Notes: generated by a model not told the origin, from the letters alone. Counted from the stretch's first letter, positions 1 to 11,643 are shown. The stretch is 64,000 bases of DNA from Adiantum capillus-veneris (GCA_014529385.2 CM043959.1:58258753-58322752); one strand, 5' to 3'. Made by a program: numbers and translations.

Positions 1-670
1 TGTAGGACTGCCCCATGCCACAGCACGTTTGGCTTCGGGTTCTTCGGCTGATGCCAACCCTCTCCACAGAGCGACAGTACATTTGGGGTGCAACTGCTTG
101 GTCCACCCTCACGAGCCCTGCGCTACAGTCTGAGCTATCATCCACCAGCAAGATGATAGTGATCCAGGGGTCGACCTACACTCCAGCCTACTACAGAGCT
201 TAACCCCAGGAGTGGTGCAATGAGAGAGAGATGTGTTGGGAGCTCGTTTGTGGCCTGACACTCTGGTTCATTTGGCGGACCCGTTGCTTCCGCATCTTCG
301 AGGCTCGCCCTGTCCCACAAGCAAAGACTTCTTGATTTTTGGTTGGAGTTGATCCATAATCTCAGGGGTCAGTTTGAGAGACTTCAAGGCAGCTCCGACC
401 GCATGCGGGAGCGCAGAGAGGCGTTCCTGCGACTCTGGCACCCTGGGCCGTTCTTCACCATGGTCCAGGGTGAGCCCAGATGGCACTACTGCCCACCTGT
501 GTGGCTTCTCTCCTCCCATCTCTTGATTTAGCCCTCATTGTACATATGTTGTTTTTCATTGGGAGAGTCTCCCCTTATGGTTGATGTAGCCCTCTCTAGT
601 AGAAGTGGTTGTCGCCCTATGGACAGTTTTATTAATTAATGGAAGGATCTTTTTCTCTGGAAAAAAAAAA
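1..670 (+). mobile_element. 3' end of an L1-type LINE with poly-A tail
   Basis: Two overlapping frames read as the C-terminal part of a plant LINE reverse-transcriptase polyprotein. The first holds Trp/Cys-rich text around 205-320 (LVCGLTLWFIWRTRCFRIFE). After a frameshift near 325-335 it continues as ELIHNLRGQFERLQG and ends at a stop near 531. A short 3' UTR follows, ending in an A10 run at 661-670 that I take as the insertion tail. Only the last part of the element is in the window. The protein match is from memory of LINE C-termini, so family assignment is tentative. The frameshift and in-frame stops mean this copy is dead. Confidence 0.55.
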
Positions 671-789
671 GAGATTGTTTGCTTCTCTATGGTTGACAAC
701 AAAATACGAAGCGAAGATTCTTACAACTCAGAACCACTTGAGGATAACCGGAGACGAAACTCTTCTGACCTACATTAGTTGTGATGTAT

Positions 790-1260
790 TAATTGTACTA
801 GTGCAGCTCTGATTTTGTATTTTCCTGCAAAAGCTGGTCAATTGCATGTCTGCATAAAGTCCGTGTCTACTAAATCTTGGTTTGTTATCTGTTTTGCAGG
901 AGTTATCGCGGGTGATCACACTCCTTTTAAAGGGGACAGCTGGATGAGCAGACTTGAGTCTGAGCTCCAAGGCACACGAAACATGGCACGAAATACAGTG
1001 CGAATTGCAACATGATTTGTGGGCCGTACGGTTTGGACACTGCTGACATGGCAGTGCTAGCATGGCAGAGGACACAAGAGCTTTTTGGACCAATTGTTGA
1101 AAGGGTTTGACTTTCAAGGCATGGCTCTCTTGGGCTATTGTATCTGTGAAGATCAATTAAAAAGGAAGTACTGCAAGAGGTGCCTATCTTAGGTGCCACC
1201 ACATTTAAGTGGAAACTCCGTCCCACTTGTGTCTTGTCTCCAGTTTTCAGTTCTCTTTTC
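790..1260 (+). mobile_element. Ty3/gypsy 3' fragment (3' UTR, PPT and LTR part), + orientation
   Basis: Bases 855-940 are the diverged reverse complement of 1990-2080: both contain GTGTCTACT, a CTGTTTTGCAGG block and a purine tract (CTTTTAAAGGGGACA here, CTTTCAAGAGGGGGGTA in the other). In the other copy this block sits just before an LTR. Bases 941-1260 would therefore be LTR, and they share GCCGTACGG and TGACATGGCAG motifs with that family. The LTR end is not clear. No coding sequence is present. This is a 3' piece of the same family facing the copy at 1410-4260. Confidence 0.35.
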
Positions 1261-1409
1261 AGTTCCAGTACTTGCTATTTCAGTTTAGTTCGTTGTGCAG
1301 TTGTCTGTTTCACCACCTTGTAGGTGACTTGCAGTTTACAAAGCCAATATGTTCATAGTCAAGCCATGCAGTTGAAACCATGCTGACATCTATGCATACC
1401 AACATCTGG

Positions 1410-1986
1410 AGTCTCTATAACAAACACCCCAAGTCTAGAATCTGGCACGACACACGAGAGAGAAATCACTTTAAAAATACTTCACTTAATTCACAGTTCA
1501 CTTGAGTCGACATGGCCCAGCGTAGTTCCGTGCCCAGAGAGATTGGCCCCAAAGACTAGCGCCCCCTTTCAGTATTTCTTTTTGTATTAATGCTAGCAAA
1601 GTACACTTGCCCGCTGCTCTCTCTGCTCACCGGCTCGTCGCACTTGTGAGCTAGAGAGAGCCTAGGAGACTTATTTAAAGACCCTTGGCCATGGGAAAAG
1701 CAATACATGAAAAGCTTCCAAACTCAAAAGCACTTTGCTCCAAAAGCTAGCGCCAAAACAACCAACACAATTTGCAGAATTCCGTACGGCCTACCACGTC
1801 AGCACAACCAGCGCTTTTTCCGGAAATCCGAACAGCCAACCACGTCAACACTTCAATACAACTTGCGGATTTCCGTACAGTAGACCGCCAGCCAATCTTT
1901 TAATTCTAGTATCCCTAGGGCCTTGTCGACAGGTGCCCTATAAGTTCAGACAACTTATGGACATGCCACGTCATCAATTTGTGACA
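1410..1986 (-). mobile_element. 3' LTR of a Ty3/gypsy element, with PPT at 1987-2005
   Basis: The right end TTTGTGACA at 1978-1986 followed by TACCCCCCTCTTGAAAGAG gives, on the minus strand, a purine tract directly before TGTCACAAA, the expected PPT/LTR junction. The block GGCCCC..GCGCCCC..TTTCAGTATTTCTTT (1545-1590) and the ending ACGTCATCAATTTGTGACA match the LTRs at 12601-13299, 15047-15725 and 16490-17186. The left end is estimated by alignment with those copies and may be off by about 30 bases. The pol remnant at 2951-4260 lies on the correct side to belong to this LTR. Confidence 0.6.
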
Positions 1987-2005
1987 TACCCCCCTCTTGA
2001 AAGAG

Positions 2006-2950
2006 TTGTAATTGCCCTCGATTACACCTGCAAAACAGACAAAGGCCATAAACCAGTTCAGTAGACACTGACTCTTAAGTACTGACGCACTAGACAAACA
2101 CAAATCTAGCACTTGCACAAAGACAACTCAGTCAGTGCACATTCACATCATATCAATCACATAAAAATTGATTCCAGATCTAAGACCATGATTCCTGGCA
2201 ACGTATTTAGCAATCGTATCTATGACCATCCCGGACTTCACTGATGTCAAATTTAGCTAATTCTTATTGCGATCATGTCTATAGATTCTCAAGACCGAAA
2301 TGCTACAGTCATTTCGTCTTTCAATCATGCACTCAAACAAAATCACATGAGAGAGTACACATCAATCAGTTTCAAGTTCGGAAATTCCCATTTTCAGTTT
2401 CCTTATTCATAAAGCATACAACAGAATATTGTCACGGCACTATCCCTGAAATCTAAAGGGAAATCAGTGACTTTATTCCATCCAGGTAATCTGTGACAAA
2501 GGAGCGGAGTGACTCCCCTCTCGTGCAGTCCCGTCTGCACCAGATTCAACCCTGCTAATATGCGAGATCTTTCGGAATAGACCAAGGTTGTTTCAACACA
2601 TACGTACAGATCTGATCAGCACCGTACGGTTGTACTGTGTGCATTCATACGGAACGGGTCCATCCGTACAAGGCAAATTTTTTTAAAAGAAAATTTAGAA
2701 GAGAAGGCCACCAAATTGTAGCAAGAGAGTTTTCAAACCATTCCGTACACTTTTGGGCACACAAACAGAGAGTTGTTGCCTTTTCTCTTGTTTTCTCTCT
2801 AAAAGCTCTTGCCTTCTCTCTTGTTTTGTATTGACTAGAAAGTTTAGTAAATTGTGGTTTTTTGGCAAGAGTATGTATTTTTACGTGCATAAAAATATTT
2901 ATTGTACAAAACACCATACACTACGTACAGAACAGCCACGTACAGTACGT
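2006..2950 (-). mobile_element. Non-coding 3' region of the gypsy element
   Basis: This stretch lies between the integrase/chromodomain remnant and the PPT. It carries no coherent reading frame. The block 2030-2110 is conserved with the inverted copy at 790-900. It fits a long 3' UTR of a gypsy element but could include inserted host DNA. Confidence 0.4.
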
Positions 2951-4260
2951 TTAGAACCACCTTGGAATAGACACAGCTAAGCCGAAAGCCTCAAGGTAAA
3001 GTTCCAAAATCTGACGAGTATCTGCTAGGTCCTCCTCCTCCATCCACTTCGCATCCAATGCCGGATAGTTCTTGAATTTGACTAAGAACCACCAAATTAC
3101 TTTACCTTTCACTTTATGGGCAAGTATCTGGTCCGGAACGAGTATCTCCTCGCTCTTTTCCACTTCACGTTGCTCGTTAAGCTCCCTGTCAACTGACACC
3201 TCACCCTTAAAGGGTTTCAAGAGACTCACATGGAAAGCATTGTGAATCTTCCAAGTGTGTGGCAACTTGAGTGTGAAGGATATATCATTTATCTTTTCTT
3301 GAATCTAGAAAGGGCCATAATACCTCATGCTAAGCTTTGGAAAAAGCGGCTCCTTTCCCTTTCTTTTCCTTGGGCGTGCCTTCTCAAAACATAAGAGCAC
3401 CCAATCATCTTCCTTCAACTTCAAGTCGCGTCTATGTCTATCTATTGCCTTCTTGTGCCCTGTTTGAGACTTCTCTAGAGCCTCGCAAACCTTGGCAAAA
3501 GCAGTGTCCAAATCCCTCGTTTACTAATCTGCTTCAAAAATCTTGTCCATGGTGCTTAGAAATGGACGGACCTTCTTAGCACCTTCGATTACCTCAAATG
3601 GTGCCTTCCACGTTGAAGAGTGAACCGTGTTATTGTAGGCAAATTCCACCAAAGGCAAATATCTTTCCCATTGAGTCTTCTAATCGGAGATGTAAGACTT
3701 CAATAAATCCAAAACCATTGAATTGGCTATCTCAGATTGCCCATCTGTCTGTGGGTGGAATGATGATGAGAACTGCAACAGCGTGCCAATGTTCTCCCAA
3801 ATTGCCCTCCAAAACAAACTCGTGAATCAGGGATCACAGTCCGAGACTATGGTCTCAGGCATGCCATGTAACCGAAAATCTGAGCAATGAACAGTCTTGC
3901 TAAATGATCAGGCTTGACCGTTTTCTTTATTGGAATAAAGTGAGCTTGCTTGCTAGATCTGTCAATCACAGTCCAAATGCCATCGTGCCCACTTTGATTC
4001 TTGGGGAGGTCAAAAATGAAAACCATAGCAATGTTTTCCCAGGGGCGAGTGAGAATGGGTAAAGGCTGTAGAAGTCCCTGTGCCTTATGCCAATCAAACT
4101 TGACCTTTTGGCATAAAACAACTGCGGACAAAGTCATCCACATCCTTTTTAAGCCTCGGCCAATAGAGGTAACGCTCCACACCCTACAAGGTGGTATCTA
4201 TGCCGCGGTGGGTGTGGTGTCCGTTGTCTCTATCTTTCTCTGTAATCAAGCTCTAGTGTA
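2951..4260 (-). pseudogene. Ty3/gypsy integrase and chromodomain-like remnant
   Basis: Read on the minus strand, 4182-3850 gives the integrase zinc-binding end and the start of the catalytic core (FDLPKNQSGHDGIWTVIDR, with the first Asp region). 3840-3515 continues the core, including the conserved HPQTDGQSEIAN block. 3511-3305 is the C-terminal basic part (KLKEDDWVLL, MRYYGPF). 3265-2955 holds KIHNAFHVSLLKPFKG and a chromodomain-like end (PDQILAHK, FLVKFKNYP, WMEEEDL). One main frame runs through most of it but is cut by several stops (near 3300, 3520 and 3680). Protease, RT and RNase H are missing, so the element is truncated at its 5' side. It would have catalysed cDNA insertion; this copy cannot. 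Confidence 0.8.
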
Positions 4261-4853
4261 ACTACACCCATCATGATACCAGCCACTTTGGGGCATAGTG
4301 CCAATATTATGTCTCGCTGTACCAGTAGCTGTAGCTGCAGCTGCATGAATAGCGAATGTGAGCTAGAGTGTAAGCTCTGTCAAAGATGCATGGGGATCCA
4401 CCCCTGCTAGCAATCTAAAGATCTCAATAGTGTAGACATTACACATCTCCCTGGAGAACAGATATATAGGATAAGAACGTCTTTTGCTGGCTATCCATGG
4501 GCACGAATAGAGAGAATGGAGACACAAACAGAGAGAGAACGCAAAACAATAACCAAAAAAAAAGCACAAATGCTGGATACAACCGTGGCAAGAGGATGAT
4601 GAAAAAGTGGACCACCCTAAGAGTGCTCCGGCTGGCTTGGTGTATGACAGATGGCATGTCAACGTGAAGGCTAGGTCCATATCTAGCAAAACTGAGGCAG
4701 GCTGGGCAGACCTAGGAAAACACCAAGACGCTCGTAGTACAGCCCACACCATGACAAATGAAATACTGAAAAATGGGGCAAAATAGACAGGAGAAAAATT
4801 GGAGAAAACTTTCACAAGATATCAAAAGAAAACATCCAAACAATCTGACGATG
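4261..4853. other. No gene recognised
   Basis: Open frames here (for example minus 4363-4815) have no protein-like composition or family resemblance. The stretch includes a small self-complementary block AGCTGTAGCTGCAGCTGCAT near 4328-4347. I see nothing else. Confidence 0.4.
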
Positions 4854-5146
4854 ACCAAGGAGCCCAAGTAAATTAGCCAATAAATGACCAAGTCACCAGA
4901 TTACAAATTCTTTTGGCTGTGAGCACCGATAAGCAATGCAGAGATGAAGGAAAGGTAGAGGATAGAGAAGGAAACCCCCCAAAGATGCTCCCTGAACACC
5001 AAGGAGCCCAAGTAAATGAGTCTCCATGGTAATGATGTGGTAGCCAATAAATGAACAAGTCACAGCCATTAGAAAATTCTATTGGCTATGAGCATCGGGT
5101 AAGCAACACAGAGATAAGGAGAGGTGGATGATAGAGAAGAGAACCA
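4854..5146. repeat. Tandem duplication, two copies offset by 144 bp
   Basis: ACCAAGGAGCCCAAGTAAAT at 4854 recurs at 4998 and the following text is similar in both copies: AGCCAATAAATGA, CAAGTCAC, TTGGCT.TGAGCA and AGCAA..CAGAGAT. The second copy runs directly into the poly-C tract at 5147-5169. There is no coding potential. Confidence 0.75.
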
Positions 5147-5169
5147 CCCCCCCCCCCCCCCCCCCCCCC
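5147..5169 (+). repeat. Poly-C tract (about 23 bp)
   Basis: Uninterrupted run of C directly after the tandem duplication. One of several long C or G homopolymers in the window. Confidence 0.9.
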
Positions 5170-6470
5170 TTCTTCCGGCCCCTTCAAGATACATCATACT
5201 CCCCAGCCACAATCCTGAGCAAAAGACAGAAGGACTGCTGATAATGTGGCAAGCAGCACATCAAAGTCAAAATCGTTGTGAAATTGAAGGTAAAGATCCC
5301 TACAAGTGATTTTGCATGCTCTCCACCAAAAATCTGACCTTGAAAAAAGGCACAAAACAGTCTATGTCCATAAAAATTACTGCACCTTTTGAAATTACTC
5401 CATAGACCAATCAAGCAGTTCAGAGAATCTAGATACCCGCTGACAATGTGAAAGCCCATCAAGAAGAGGTTGAGAAAGAAGCAAACAAGGTAGCAGTTGA
5501 TAGCATCAGAGTTTGACAACATCCAACCAGTAATTCACAGCCATATGCCATCAAGAGTTTGTGTTTGATGCCAATGTAATAGTACCCCTTGTTTTACCTT
5601 GTGAAACGTTAGTCAAAGCAAACTTTTCAATAGAAAGACCTCATAGCACCGTTTGGAAGCTATAAAATGACAACATAGCACAGCTTGAAAGCCACCACAA
5701 CTGTCCTCCTAGTGGCATCTGCATACCAGAGTCCACATAGATCAGGCGTGAGGACTCACAATAACAATTATCCTAGTGCCACATAGATCAGGGGTGAGGA
5801 CTCACAAAAACTGTCCTCTTAGTGTCATGTGCATACAGAAGTCCAAATAGTTCAGGTGTAAGTACTGGTCAAGTGCAAGGACAGAGAGCTTAGGACTCGA
5901 ACGCATGTAGATTGGGAAGCTGAGCTTAGGGTAAGCTGCCAGGAACTTTCAACATAAAAAAGAATGCGAGAAATTGTTTTCTTAGGCTACATATGCTCCC
6001 GGGACTAGGATATATGCAGATTGGCAAGTTGAGCTAAGGACAATCAACTAGACAAGCACCTAGGTACTTTCATTACCAGAAGAAATGGACAAAATGTATA
6101 AAGTAGTTTGCTAGGCTAATATGCTTTTGGATTGGCTACGACAGTTGAGGCAGCAACATCATCAATTTTTCCACCAACTTTTAAGCCAGAAAGAGCGCCT
6201 GGGTGGGAAAGGTGGTGGTGGTGGTTGAGAAAAGAAGGGGGAAGGGAAGGAAAAAGAGGAAGGGGGGGCGGGGGGGGTGTTGGGGGTGTGTGTGAACATG
6301 GTTATGCAGAATCCACCTTATGCATATGTACCAACAAAATATGGAGATGTATAAGTTCAAAACCATTAGCTGCGGATGCTTTGCCATTTACATCTTCACT
6401 TTCTAGAGCCTATGATTTTCCATTATCAACAATTCTTGAATAAAAGTTTACTTAAAAGAAAAATTGAACC
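5170..6470. repeat. Gene-less stretch with diverged short tandem duplications
   Basis: 5690-5860 holds three diverged copies of a block containing CACATAGATCAGG.GTGAGGACTCACAA. 5890-6125 holds two copies, offset about 115 bp, of a block running from TGTAGATTGG.AAG.TGAGCT to TTAGGCTA.ATATGCT. A G-rich tract lies at 6262-6288. No gene is recognised. Confidence 0.5.
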
Positions 6471-6472
6471 GT

Positions 6473-6950
6473 CTATTTTCCAACAATCTTCAGCACATGA
6501 GCAAACAGCTTTCCCCAAAAGAAAAAACAAGTTATACCTATTGCGTCAAATGAAGTTTTCAGAGAGTCTAGTTCTGAGGTAAGCTCCATTATCTTCCTCT
6601 CTTGATTTTCATAATTTTCTAGGAGTTCAGCTTTAACCTGCATAGGCAATAGATTCTTTACGAGTTTTGCAAATCTCCGGAAATAAATTCGCTTCAAGAG
6701 AAAACCTCAAGTGCTTAACCATCATCAGCAACCACAAGTCGAAACTGTGCTTGACAAAGTTTTTAAGGGAATGTTCACAACTATATAAACCTCATAGACT
6801 CGTGGCCAGGATCGAAAAGGCAATATAACCATCAGTCCCCCTCATGGTCATACTGAATACTCTGACATCCCCACTATCATCAATGGTGCCAAATTGCACG
6901 TGTTGTATGCAGTGAAATGATGGCAAGCTTTTTGAAGAGAAAGAACCAAG
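6473..6950 (-). other. Two unrecognised protein-like fragments
   Basis: Minus-strand 6697-6473 reads through a charged, heptad-like stretch (VKAELLENYENQERKIMELT) that could form a coiled coil. About 100 bases upstream on the same strand (6940-6805), another frame reads HVQFGTIDDSGDVRVFSMTM and RGTDGYIAF. Both look more like protein than noise, and they may be neighbouring exons of a host gene fragment. I recognise no family and cannot place a start, splice sites or end. Confidence 0.2.
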
Positions 6951-7689
6951 GTTATATTAATGTCCTTGTGACGCCAAAGCTGACCAATAGGATATATCAA
7001 ATACATCCATGTGGATACATTCTACTTTGGGGTGTGCCATAAAAGCACACCAAAAGAAAATGTAGCTCAAAAAGAAAAAAACACTCTCTTAAGCCTCTTT
7101 AAAATGAAATGAGTGACATTTACAAAGGTTTTCACAATCCTCATAAATAAGAGGATATAGAAATCATGATGCTACAAAAGGGTTCTCCGAGCTCATCATT
7201 TCAATGGAGTGAAAATTTGCCTTATGGAAGCTTGTCCTCCTCTATGAATGCTCACTTTCTACTCTTCCTGAATCCTGTCTTCTGGACTTCTCCTTTTCTT
7301 TTTTAAAGAGCTGTAATCGGTGTACACAGACCTCGAGGGATGCTCATGCGAGCCGATCACCAAGAGTAGGTTCATGGCCATAAGAAAATCCATTGTGGGA
7401 ACTACATCCATCAAGGGGGCCTTTATGAGGAGCACAACAAGAAACATTGAGATGGTGCGTAAATTTAAATTTCAGCGACACCCGAAATGTTTCAGGGCCG
7501 AAACATTCACCCTCAAAACACAGTATTTCACCACAACATGTTTAGGTCTAATTTTAGAGACTTCTTATTATGCGACTTTAACAAAAAACGTTGATTCTCC
7601 CCAACGGCCACACCGAATGGCTTAATCTGAATAATTTAACTTGATTGCTTATAAGACTTTTTTGGAATGCTAGCAAAAGGTTAAACCAT
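6951..7689. other. No gene recognised
   Basis: AT-rich DNA. Frames on both strands around 7259-7625 are open for 60-100 codons but have no recognisable content. Confidence 0.35.
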
Positions 7690-8320
7690 GTGAAAATTGA
7701 CCCACTGAAAACAAGGAGCTTACAAAAGTGCAAGTCCCATATTCGTGTTTGCCTATGGTGCACCCATCTGCAAAAAGCCTTATGTGTATCAACACTTCCA
7801 TCTGCCAACAACTCTTTCTACGGTTGCATATGAAAGTAGTCTGTGCAAAAAAGGATGCCGTAACACAACTCTTCCCTATGCGTGCATGTGAAAGCCTGTG
7901 GCACTGTGCCATCTCTCTTTTCAAATGCAATGACCTACGTATGCACCAACATATTATGCATCCTGAAAGCAAGTCCTACGATTGGAGGCATCAACGTGGG
8001 AAAGCCAATTCACTATGAGATTTTGAGCAAGGGTTTGTAGGAGCATGGGTAATGCTCTTATGGACATGTATGCCTCTTCCCCAAGCAGCACGTGTCCTAG
8101 AGAAGCTTTTTTCTCATGATGTCGTCTCTGGAATGCATTATTTGCAAGTTATGCTTAAGAGGCGCAAGACCAATAGACTCCGGAATGCCTCGAACAAATA
8201 CAGCACGGCTTAATCTATGTATGTATCCTAAAAGCTTGTGTGGTAATGGAAGCCATTCACAAGGTACAACTGATCCATGCATTGGGGCCTCAATGGAGTC
8301 TTCATGGGCCCTCTTATTTG
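7690..8320 (+). pseudogene. Degenerate PPR gene fragment
   Basis: On the plus strand 7935-8030 reads PPR text of the fern type (CILKASPTIGGINVGKPIHY, EILSKGL), then an in-frame TAG. About 20 bases later a second frame gives GNALMDMYA (8050-8075), and SHDVVS at 8113 is followed, after a one-base loss, by WNALFASYA. 8220-8250 again suggests VCILKACG. PPR proteins bind organellar RNA; each module is about 35 residues. Only about three module pieces survive, with several frameshifts and stops, so the fragment is dead. It lies on the opposite strand from the PPR pseudogenes at 24700-28245. Confidence 0.65.
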
Positions 8321-8676
8321 GAAGTTTAGTAAAATACTTAATTCTTAATCTCACTTTGACCAAGCCCAAAGAAATAGGCTTGAAAATACTTATTTTCATT
8401 TTTACAAAATGAACCAAGAAGTGAGGAAATGATTGCATTCAAGCTCATGGGGAAGGAATGTAGCCTTAACTACCTAAGAGATACTTTTAAGCTGTGATAG
8501 ATCTCCCACATTCTCCCAAATCATATCTTTCTCTTTATTCCCCCCCTACTCTTCACATTTTCATCCATTTTTCCAACTTTTCAAGGGCCTGTAGATCTAC
8601 ATTCTCTCCTACCCTCTCTCTAAAATGCCCTACACTAGTTCTATATGGAAAAGTGCTTCATTTTCTCTCTCTATAA
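8321..8676. other. No gene recognised; TC-rich toward its right end
   Basis: Nothing protein-like. Pyrimidine content rises from about 8494, leading into the minisatellite at 8677. Confidence 0.4.
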
Positions 8677-9010
8677 GCCATAGCTAGCATATGTGCACCA
8701 TTTTCATCTCCGTCTCCATTTCCACCCTCTCTCTCTATCCACCACCACTCTCTCTCTCTCTACAAGCCATAGGTATGAGATCTGCACCAATTTCATCTCC
8801 ATCTCCATTCCCACCTTCTCTCTCTCTCTACCCACCACCATTATCTCTCTCTACAAGCCATAGGTATAAGATCTGAACCATCTCCATCTCCATTCCCACC
8901 CTCCAGTATCTATCCACCACCATTCTCTCTCTTTACAAGCCATACCTATGAGATCTACACCATCTTCATCTCCATTTTTCCACCACCTTGCTTGCCCCCT
9001 ATCTCCATCT
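8677..9010 (+). repeat. TC-rich minisatellite, four copies of about 82-91 bp
   Basis: Copies begin with GCCATA at 8677, 8766, 8857 and 8939. The consensus runs through TATGAGATCTGCACCA, CATCTCCATCTCCATT, a TCTCTCTC tract and CCACCACCATT. Unit lengths are about 89, 91, 82 and a partial copy. It lies just upstream of the start at 9100 and could be part of that gene's CT-rich leader. Confidence 0.8.
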
Positions 9011-9099
9011 CCATGTTCTAAGCTCAAGAAGCCAAAGAACATCATTCTCCCTAATCTCCTTCTCCACCTGCATACCCTTCCATCCATAGAGCTTTTCTC

Positions 9100-11480
9100 T
9101 TGCCATTCCTACAAAAGCCATTGCAAGATATCACAAACAAGCCATCCAAGTTCCATTTGCATGTAGATTTGGATGCGGAGTATGCTACATTACACAACAA
9201 GCGTATTACCCTTCCACATGACCAGCTTCGAATGATTGGAGCCAAGCCATCGAATATGGACAGAGGGGAATCTCTATCCACCCGACCCTACCTCTAGTGC
9301 TCCTCCACCCTTTCCTAACGTTACTAGTTTTGTGAAGTTTTTCGATGATGGGCTCAATGGTTTGCTCAGATATCGTAAACGATTGTATGTCCTCTACTTA
9401 GAACAGTTTGCAAGGACAAAGGAAGTGCAACGGGCATTTGACCAACTTATAACCTCTTCCGGTGAGGAGAACAAAAGGATGACTCAAAGAATCGACATTC
9501 TCATGGAGGAATGGTTGTACAAAGAAGGAAACTTGAAGAGCGTGACCACACAATTGATCGAGTTGCAGACAACTATGTTCGCCTCCGATCCTCCACTTGC
9601 AACCTTCGCCATCGTGTGGACCACCTCACACACCTTTCCATTGGCTTTCATGCAAAGCAAAGAAAGCGCAAAGTGGTGGAACTTCTCTCCAAGAACGGAG
9701 GGGCACGCAAAAGGCGAATCCGTATAGCAAGGTAAACAATGCTCTTATTGATTGAATGTTAAAGCATTATGTACTTTTTTTGTAGATCACTGACAACGTA
9801 TTATGTGGTGGTAGGGAATGTGCTGAAGCAATGTTAGGGTGCATGGAGAGAAAGACAAGGTATAAGCTTTGCTGTTGCAGCATCTCATCCACAAAAGGAA
9901 TATTATCAAGATGATAACTAATCCATCTAATGAAAGGCTGCAAAAATCTTTGCGAGCACATTTCTTGCAAGAGGTACAACACCTTGTCACTCCAAGGGAG
10001 ATACTCAACGTGTGTGATTGTGCAGATATTAGCCGAAGAGGATACAGAGCCATATACTACTCGGTCACTTTAGCATTCAAGCAAAGGGTATTGTGAGGTC
10101 CTTGCTACCAACTTCATCCAAAAGGCAAGAAAATCAATGAATCAAAACATTGTGACCAGGTTCGGTGGTTTTAAGTGCGTCCAAGACACGATGCCATTGT
10201 TTTCCACGAGGTTGGTCCATTACAACAAGTTCGATAACCTGTTCATTGAGGTGGAGGCACTTCAACGGGCAATGATCCAATTTTATGACCTCACCCTCGA
10301 GCACACAGATAAAAAAGCAATCTTTGTTCTCAAACTCAATGAATGTCAAGTGGTCAAAGGCCAATGGGTGGAGCACGTCAGTTTGACGCTCATGAGTAGG
10401 GCTCTGAAGGGAAAGGCGCTACAATGTGAGGAAGAAATAGAGCAGGTTGTGGAAAAGCGCCAACCAAAGTGGAAGCAAGAATATTATTGTACAATCAGAG
10501 AAGAATATATGGTGGCTAGCAGCACGAAACCTCCAATATGAGAACCATGACAACTTGAGCTGGTTCTTCTCATGATCAAGGATCCAAGAGATTGTACATC
10601 GTCAAAGGAATGGGCAACAACTTCACGTTCCAAGGGTAGGGATGTTTGATATTGAATGGCATTTAGGAAGGGACATGAAAACGCTCAAATGTAGGTTAGG
10701 ATGCAAACATAGAGCAAATACTCTTTTGCCTTGCCCTTTTTGTTGTCATCCAAAGATGCCGTGGACACTACAAGTGCTAGCAAAAAACCTAAAGGTGGCA
10801 GAGGCCGGAAGCAGACAGATGAAAAAAAGGAAGTGAAAGCGAGGCACCAAAAATCAAACTATCTGCGGAATGGTTCAATGGCATACTAAGTTGTGACACC
10901 AAAACCTCCTTGTTATGACAAGGAAGACTCAGATTGGAGCCCAATTCTTGACATTCCACTTCATCGAGTACATGTGTGTACTCTACATGCACACTTAAGA
11001 ATTCTAAACAAACTAATCATGCTCCATGTGGGGGGAAATACACATTACACACTACATGGTGAGTCATGGATGCATTACAGTAATTAATATATGCTCGAGT
11101 AGCACCTTATATCTTTGTCTAATTGCAGCATGTATTGTTTGCGCATGGGCCTTATTTTTTGGATGAGTACAACTCTCTTGCATTGTGGAGCAACCAAGGA
11201 ATGGAAAGGTCACACTACTAGGAAGAGGCGGCCTATTTAAAAAATACGCGGCATGGTGGTGGCACCATTCGGAGCAATACTTTGCACGAGATGTTCAATC
11301 GGTTCTACAAAGCGCTAACCGGGGAAAAAGAACAAAAAGCCCATAGCAACTTGTCTCTTAGGCAAAAAAATGTGAAAGAAGTGAGTGAACATTGAAAAGA
11401 AGCGTACCTTGTGCCAAATGCACAAGAGGGAATGCAAGAATCGCTAATGGGTCGCGTGCGGTGTGGTTCCAAGTGGGCCC
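9100..11480 (+). pseudogene. Broken gene of an unrecognised family, Cys-rich, possibly transposon-derived
   Basis: A run of frames on the plus strand reads as one protein broken by frameshifts. The N-terminus starts at ATG 9100 (MPFLQKPLQDITNKPSKFHL). It shifts near 9280 into a Pro-rich then basic region (RYRKRLYVLYLEQFARTKEV), and near 9520 into KQRKRKVVELLSKNGGARKR. A likely intron follows at 9734-9785 (GTAAAC to TTGTAG). Later blocks are VCDCADISRRGY (10000-10040), an acidic part at 10137-10540, and a Cys cluster (CRLGCKHRANTLLPCPFCC, 10690-10745). Downstream are HRVHVCTLHAHLRILNKL, then after a possible splice near 11129 FAHGPYFLDEYNSL and HGGGTIRSNTLHEMFNRFYK. I do not recognise the family. 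Long multi-block proteins with CxxC clusters are often transposase-derived, but that is inference. Confidence 0.5.
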
Positions 11481-11609
11481 CTAACAACTAAATGTATATA
11501 GTGCTATTTATGGAAATTTTTGAAAAAGGGATTTTTTTAGTAAAGTTTGTCGCAATATAAGTTTAAAGTCAAACTTTAAAGTCATTTTAAAAGTCTCATT
11601 TCCTAGAGG

Positions 11610-11643
<34 letters not shown>

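Noticed and set aside
4363-4815. 150-codon minus-strand frame
   Set aside because: Composition (Cys, Phe and Ser clusters) does not resemble a protein and there is no start context or family match.
9767-10053. Minus-strand frames over the 9100-11480 gene
   Set aside because: Shadows of the plus-strand frame VCDCADISRRGY and its neighbours.
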